From Clitopilus passeckerianus (taxonomy: Eukaryota; Basidiomycota; Agaricomycetes; Agaricales; Entolomataceae): a DNA stretch of 64,000 nucleotides. This document shows positions 58,374 through 64,000 of the stretch, piece by piece. Each line of letters starts with the position of its first letter. Positions within the stretch are counted from its first letter, which is position 1. Where the stretch lies: positions 124,001-188,000 of the forward strand of contig CALYLX010000052.1 of the NCBI GenBank assembly GCA_944990035.1. Direction: 5' to 3'. The notes below the pieces were generated by a model. It did no database searches and had not been told where the DNA came from. It saw only the letters and a list, made by a program, of their open reading frames with translations. Position numbers and translations under genes: made by a program.

Positions 58374-60655
58374 TTAGATTGTGTAGCTGTTCAGAATCAA
58401 GTCAGATGGACTGTAGTCGCCAAGAGAGAGATGAACTGACCGGAAGAGAGGGCTCTGGTTGCCCATCTCCCTGAACTCATGACGCCGGCTGTCGTCAACG
58501 CCCTCGCGTTCGCAAATAGCAATGTTCTTTTTGTTCAACCTGTTGTAGTCCCACATAGCAAACACACTGAGCACGATCCTACAAACGCAATTCATCGGAA
58601 ATCTGTCTGTAGGAATATGCTGAGAGCCACTTACGAGAGTCCTAGCCAGCCCATGATAGTTCCATGGCCGATATGGAAGCGAGGGGGAGTAATGTAGACG
58701 AAAGAAGAGCAAATACCTCCCAAGTTTCCGGTACCGACAACCATGGCGAGGGCGACACCCTTCTGGATGTCTCCACCAACAGCGCTTCCAGCCCAAGCAA
58801 GATCAATGGCAATGGTGGGATAAGCACCCATAGCAGCGAGGATGGCTCCGACGTAGGATGCGCCCGGCGTTGTTTGCGTGTATAAGACAATGAAGCCAAT
58901 CAATGAGAGGAGGCAGCTTCCAATAACGAAGGGACCACGGATAACGTATCTGTCTGATAGCCAACCGACTGGAGGTCGTTGAGTCAGACATATAGATTGA
59001 GGGCGATGGTTAGAACTTACAAAGAACGGTGGTAAGACAGCCAGCAACGAAAACGGGGACAGTCAAAAGCTGAGCCCTGGCGGAGGAGTAGCCTGAAATG
59101 CGGGAATTGTCAGACTCAAGTCTTATAGGATGTTTGAACAAGCTCACCGAGTTCATTAATGATGGTGGGGATGAAGAGAGCGATAGCGTATACAGTCGTC
59201 AAAAGACCGAGGTAGATGCCCATCTGCACATAGGTCTTGTAATCGGAGACTGCTTGCCAAATGAACTTCTTGTCGAAGTGTCTGGATTGCCCCTGGGTGT
59301 CCTCCTGGAGAGTGTGGATGACGATTGCGCGTTCACGCTCGTTCAGGAACTTGGCAGTCGCAGGATACTGGCAAACCCTTCAGAAATGTAAGAAAGGTGC
59401 CAGAATTGAGATGTACTCACGTCGTGCATGAAGAAGTAAGAGACGACTGCGACAAGTACAGTGGCGATTCCCTCAAGGCAGAACTGATGAATCGAGTCAG
59501 GACACGTTTCCTCGTACGAAGGAGAGCTGCTCACAATCCATTGCCAGCCATGAAGTCCACCAATACCCTCCATCTTCTCAATACCAAAGCTAGCAAGATG
59601 TCAGACGCAAGTTCCATGACCCGCACCAAAGATCCAAACTCACGCAAGTATACCACCGAAAGCGCCTAATGAGCCGAGTCGAGGAGGTCAGCAATGCGAT
59701 CATGAGACAAAAATAACTCAAGTGATCCGCACCTGCAAGTGTTGCGGCCGAGAAGAAAATTGCGATACGGACCGCAACATCACGCTTGCGGTACCAGAGA
59801 GAGAGGTAGTAAGTGATCTGGGGTACTTGAGTCAGGATTTAGTGGGATATTCGAGAGGTAGAATTACTTACACCAGGGAACAGACCAGCTTCAGTGAGAC
59901 CGAGGAAGATACGGCAACTGCGGCGATCTCGTAAATCTAGTGTACTAAGGGTAAAATTAATCGGGTGAAACGTACACAATGAGCCCATCATAAGTATGGG
60001 TCAAACTCATGAGAGTCATCACGATCCCTGGTTGTTGGTTAGAAACACGAATACAAGCTCTGACGGTGTATTGCTTACCCCACGCAACCATGATGGATGG
60101 AATCCAGATTGAGGGCCTGAAAAGCTTTAAACAGATGTTCCTACATAGATTATCAGAGATCCGTATCGGAGGGTAACGTAGAAATACGCACGATGGTACC
60201 TCTGCAAATGCATAGGGGATCTGAGGACGTTTAGCCCCATCCCAGCTGCAAAAACGGTTGTTCACGTACGAAAAAGACAGCGGCAATCTAACACAATTCC
60301 TGTCAGCAATGCGTCTCAAATTATTCGGCATGATACTTACGACGTTGTATTGTAAACCCTGCAAATTGAGATCCTTTGCAAGGCCAGCGATCTTGGCGTT
60401 ACCAATATTCGCTCGATCCCTGATGACGTTGTCAGCAAGAGATTGAAAACCTTGCGACATGTACATAACAGACACTCACAAAAACGACAGAAGATACAGG
60501 ATCGACACGAACGGAAGAAGTTGTTTGTCGATCTTCTTCAGAATGTGCTTGTACTCCTCTTCCGTGTAATCAGGGACCTTTTCCACATCCCTGCCCGTGG
60601 TTTCAATGGTTTCCTCGAAGGATGCTTCCTTCTTGAGACTGGAGCTGGAAGACAT
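58374..60655 (-). CDS. MFS transporter, anion:cation symporter (allantoate permease) family
   Basis: Plasma-membrane transporter, probably for an organic anion such as a vitamin or allantoate. The start at 60655 gives a hydrophilic N-terminus (MSSSSSLKKEASFEETIETT, ending near EEEYKHILKKIDKQLLP), then FVSILYLLSFLDRANIGNAK and IAGLAKDLNLQGLQYNV, the family hallmark in helix 1. The second half of the family motif is RIFLGLTEAGLFPG. The C-terminal half includes FYFFMHD, VLIGFIVLYTQTTPGASYVG, ALAMVVGTGNLGGICSSFVY and a cytosolic tail EFREMGNQSPLFRYTI, the last four residues coming from a tiny final exon after a codon-splitting intron. About 13 short exons. Length about 500 residues, normal. Substrate cannot be inferred from sequence. 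Confidence 0.88.
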
Positions 60656-61524
60656 GGCGAACGATGAACTAAATCAAGGTTGAGCCAATGGAAGAAGGTG
60701 CCAGAGCGCAAGGAAATCTGCATTCGGTCAGACATGGGTATTTGTACCAATTGAGTCCAGGCAGACTGCCAAAGCATTCGGCATATCCGCTTCCAAGCAA
60801 TGTTTGAGCAATAACCCATGGGGTTTCCATAAGAGATCCGAGTAGGAGTTCGGCACGCGGTAGGATTTGAACGCTTCTCCATGATTTCTAGGGACCGAGG
60901 TTCGTTCAGAAGGTGGATACTAGGATAGTCTGAACCCGTGGTGATCGTGAATCGTTACTGCAATGCATTGATTCTATGAGGGCGCAAGGGGCATCACGTC
61001 ACTCCTAGGACCACATCGTAAGTACACAGTTTGTGAAAATGCAGATTTGCTACGGGTCTAAAGGTGGGCGATTGGCGCAATTTGAGTTATGCAGGGTTCA
61101 TATTGTACCACAGGCGGATCTCATTATCGACGACGCCCGAGCCGTTCAGTAAGCTGTGAATCGTGGGTAGCATGTGTTCAACTCAAGATAAGACGAGGAG
61201 CCATATGCCAAAGGCTGCCACTATCAGTTGACTGTCACTTGAGCTGCATGTCTACTGCCAAGGACTTCGGAAGGTCAGATACTCGCTGGATGACCTCAAC
61301 CTGGCTGTCGTACCCATTGGGTGGCTTGTAAGGCACCCTCCGATCGGGGTATGGAGTGGATGGGTAGCTATCCCCATGTCGCCTGCGGGGTACCTACTTA
61401 TTGGGGTAATGCTCGAAGCATAATAGACTCGCGACATGGGAGAAATTCATTGCGTTCATCATGTCAAGTGCTAGAAATACATTGTGTAGTATATCCAAGG
61501 GACAGTGTTTCGTCATTCGTACAG
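60656..61524. other. Intergenic
   Basis: Holds the MFS promoter side and the TOP3 3' end side. No gene, RNA or repeat recognised. Confidence 0.45.
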
Positions 61525-64000
61525 TTATGAGTGTCCATCAGGTGCTCCAAATGCAGACATTTTCTTGCCGCCGCCCCGTCCACGACCTTTTGTTCCAGTT
61601 TTTGACGTACTACCCCGAGGTTGTCGACTACCCCGCTTGCCGGTGCCACGAGATTTGGCCGTCGATTTTTGCCCGCTCGAGGTTGAACCAGGACATGCTT
61701 TCAGAATGGTCCAGACTTCCGTCAGAAAAAGAAGCGATCGGTTAGGCAGCTGTATGCAACTCACCATTACTCCAATGACCAGTCTGACCGCATTTGTAGC
61801 ATGGATCGCCCCCTTTGCTGGACCCTGTGTTCGACGTGTACGCCCTCGCGTTTGTGCTGCCATAATTTCTGTCTTTCGGACATGCTATTCAACGGCTGTC
61901 AGTACAGGAGGCAAACGTAGTGACGGGATTGAAAGGCATTTACCATTGCTGTAATGACCTTCTTCATTACAAGTGAAGCACCTCACGGACGACGTCGCAG
62001 GGCCGGATGAGGAACCAAAGCTCTTACTCCGCTTATTGGCAGCATTGGGACAAGCTGGCATACATGCGTCAATAAATTTCTGGCAGATGGATCAAGGGCC
62101 TACCACTCGACCAGTGTCCGACCTGATTACACTGAGAAAACAGTCAGACGTCGACAGCTAAGAGCGTGCCCAGGTGATCTTACCTTGAAGCATTGCCCGG
62201 TCTGCGAACTCGGACCGGGCCCGGCATTCTGTGTTGATCGAGGTGGCTCGTCATCCCACTCAAAGAAATCGTCACATTGCTCGCCGGGTGGTTGAGCACA
62301 TTTCCAGAACCCTCTTCCTTATTAGCACCCTCTTTCATAGCTGAGCGGAGAACGGCAGGCTTCAAACATTTGCACAACCGGGTATCATTGGGTGTGTTAT
62401 CTTGTCTCTGAAAGCTCCTTGATAAACGGACAACATTGACTTTAATTGATTATGACGTACTGCCGAGTATGATCTCTTCGCTGGAATGACAGGTAGTTGC
62501 TCGTTCGCCCATTGGAAAAACCCGCAACCATGGCTTTTACACGTCCAGAACTTTCTCCCTTTACTTGCTGTCTCCTTCGTCACTGTTTGTTGAATGGCGG
62601 GTTGTGAGCATTCACAAGATGGCGCATCAGCATTGACACTGGGTGCCATTTGGCGGTCGTTTCGAGATGGCGGCGGCGGAGGATTCGTCTTGTTCCCCGA
62701 GTCATTTCTTTGGCGAGCGGCTGTTGATGTTGAGTTGCCTCGGCGCGACGAGTTCAATGGTTGTGCAGGTGCAGGAGGATCGTCACCATCTTGATATGAC
62801 AATCAGAAATCTCGTTACTTCTCATATGTTGACCGCAGAAAACTTTCTTTGTGCTTACCGAAATCAGAATCACCACCATTAGGTACACTTGCATTTCGAC
62901 CACCTCGGCCCCCGCCTCTTCCCTGACCCCGCGGAGCCCGCCCTCCTCTGCCCCGCCCTGGATTGCCCTCTCTTCCCCCACCATCACCAGGGGGATCGGC
63001 CCCAGGGCCTCCACCCCCACCTCCGAGTCCACCATTCCCTTGATTGCCGTTCCCATCCAGATACTCACGGACACTCTAATTGAAACAAGAAACAAATGAG
63101 ATGACATAGGGAGAATGAAACAGATTGGGAAAACATACGGTAACCACTTTCTCGAAGTCGCGTTTGGCAATTATGAACATCTCCTTGTACTGAGATATGG
63201 TCTCTTCAAGCATCTCGGCCTTTGACTTCGTCCCCTCGCAGACTTGAACCATGCTCCGTTCCGTCTGTCAAAAGTGAGATGACGAAGAACGAAATCAGGC
63301 GCAAAACCCGTACCTCTCGTCGTAATTGAGGTTTGGTGAGACTCTTGTCTAGCCCGAGTTTGTTGTACCCATCGACCAGGCCAATTCCGAGCTTCGAGGG
63401 AATTAGATATTTAGTGTTTCCTCCATCTTCTCTATGACGTAGTCCCGGTCAATAATTGTCTGTATATGCTGCGCAATTGTTGCATCCGTCCCTACCGAAC
63501 CCTATCAACTCCTCGAAAGATATTATTAATAACTTAAACATAAACGCACCAATTCCATTCTTGTCCATGAGCGTGACCAGATCGGCTTCGGTCAGCAGAC
63601 TTGGCCTTGACGTTTGCCCCTCTTTAAGTTCAGAAGTCGACGGCTGGAACTCTTGTCCTTCCTCGAAATCCGGGAGCTCGTGACCCACCCACTTGTCATA
63701 AGGGTATACGAGTAGGTAGTTCCTCTCGAGTACTATCAGACCTATCCATCACTTGTCAGAAGGCTTCAAACCGAGGAATGAACTGGTACACTAACCTTTA
63801 GCGGAGAATAACTCTCCTCCACAGTCAACTTCTACGGTCGTCTCAAAGCCTTCGGCGTCTTTGGAGCAGCACGCCAGAAACCGACGGGCAATAAACTCAT
63901 AAACCCTCTTCTCATCACCAACGAGGTTTGCAACGTGTGCCGTTGGATGAATAGGAGGATGAGCTTTATCATCCTTTTTTCCCTTTCGCGGCACCGAGAA
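61525..64000 (-). CDS. TOP3: DNA topoisomerase III, C-terminal part, runs off the right edge
   Basis: Type IA topoisomerase that works with RecQ helicase to dissolve double Holliday junctions. The window holds the end of the catalytic core: KKDDKAHPPIHPTAHVANL, YEFIARRFLACCSKDAEGFE, KWVGHELPDFEEGQE and LLTEADLVTLMDKNGIGVGT, then DATIAQHIQTIIDRDYV. The active-site tyrosine lies upstream, outside the window. After SVREYLDGNGNQGN comes a long Gly/Arg-rich linker. A GRF zinc finger follows (CECSQPAIQQ..., FWTCKSHGCGFFQWANEQLP). Then two CCHC knuckles (CFTCNEEGHYSNACP, CYKCGQTGHWSNACP) appear. A basic tail (RGRGGGKKMSAFGAPDGHS) ends at 61525. GRF plus CCHC fits eukaryotic TOP3A. Many short introns. 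Confidence 0.92.

Noticed and set aside
1..64000. CRISPR arrays, bacterial operons, prophage, transposons
   Set aside because: Gene structure is wholly eukaryotic with spliceosomal introns; no spaced repeats, integrase/transposase reading frames or long terminal repeats were seen.

Overview
This window is nuclear DNA of a filamentous basidiomycete, almost certainly an Agaricomycete. Nearly every gene is broken by many short GT-AG introns of about 50-60 bases. Several families are typical of mushroom-forming fungi: a FunK1 kinase, a DUF6533-type membrane protein, a G-alpha with a DVGGARGQRHAW switch II, an NLR-like protein with a glycine-rich GGQFTQVQGD stem, and a Zn2Cys6 regulator with the EMPGNRCTNC signature. 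No transposon, virus or bacterial-type operon was recognised.

Layout. 0-11 kb: a Zn2Cys6 transcription factor (cut by the left edge), a Mg-chelatase-like AAA protein, a large single-pass membrane protein, and a P450. 11-24 kb: housekeeping genes RSE1/SF3B3 (spliceosome), malate synthase (glyoxylate cycle), GET1 (tail-anchored protein insertion) and RPL39, plus a BBE-type FAD oxidase and, at 24 kb, a broken P-loop GTPase. 26-34 kb: an ER FKBP ending in KDEL, an intron-containing tRNA-Pro, an NKAP-family protein, a secreted six-hairpin glycosidase, CTP synthase, ALKBH7 and a second tRNA. 34-47 kb: a 16-exon G-alpha, a glutamine-synthetase-like enzyme, a DUF6533-like receptor, an APC permease and a ZCCHC9-like zinc knuckle protein. 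48-58 kb: a HeLo-domain gene with in-frame stops, a FunK1 kinase, an Ohr/OsmC peroxidase and an NLR-like stem protein. This stretch resembles a non-self-recognition or cell-death neighbourhood. 58-64 kb: an MFS anion transporter and the 3' part of TOP3 (cut by the right edge).

The most distinctive property is exon architecture. By forcing reading frames and protein motifs to agree, I find coding exons of 3 nt (RPL39, start codon only), 5 nt (P450), 6 nt (Zn2Cys6), 9 nt (G-alpha) and several of 18-27 nt. Exon sums for G-alpha (1356), P450 (1623), FAD oxidase (1533) and RPL39 (156) are exact multiples of three and restore family motifs. Automated gene callers would probably miss several of these exons.

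Other oddities: an exact-length 71-bp tandem duplication spanning the RSE1 stop codon; a G-alpha without the catalytic switch II glutamine; a tRNA whose body looks like elongator Met but whose anticodon reads CAC; and a malate synthase without a peroxisomal SKL end. All calls come from reading the sequence; no database search was run.
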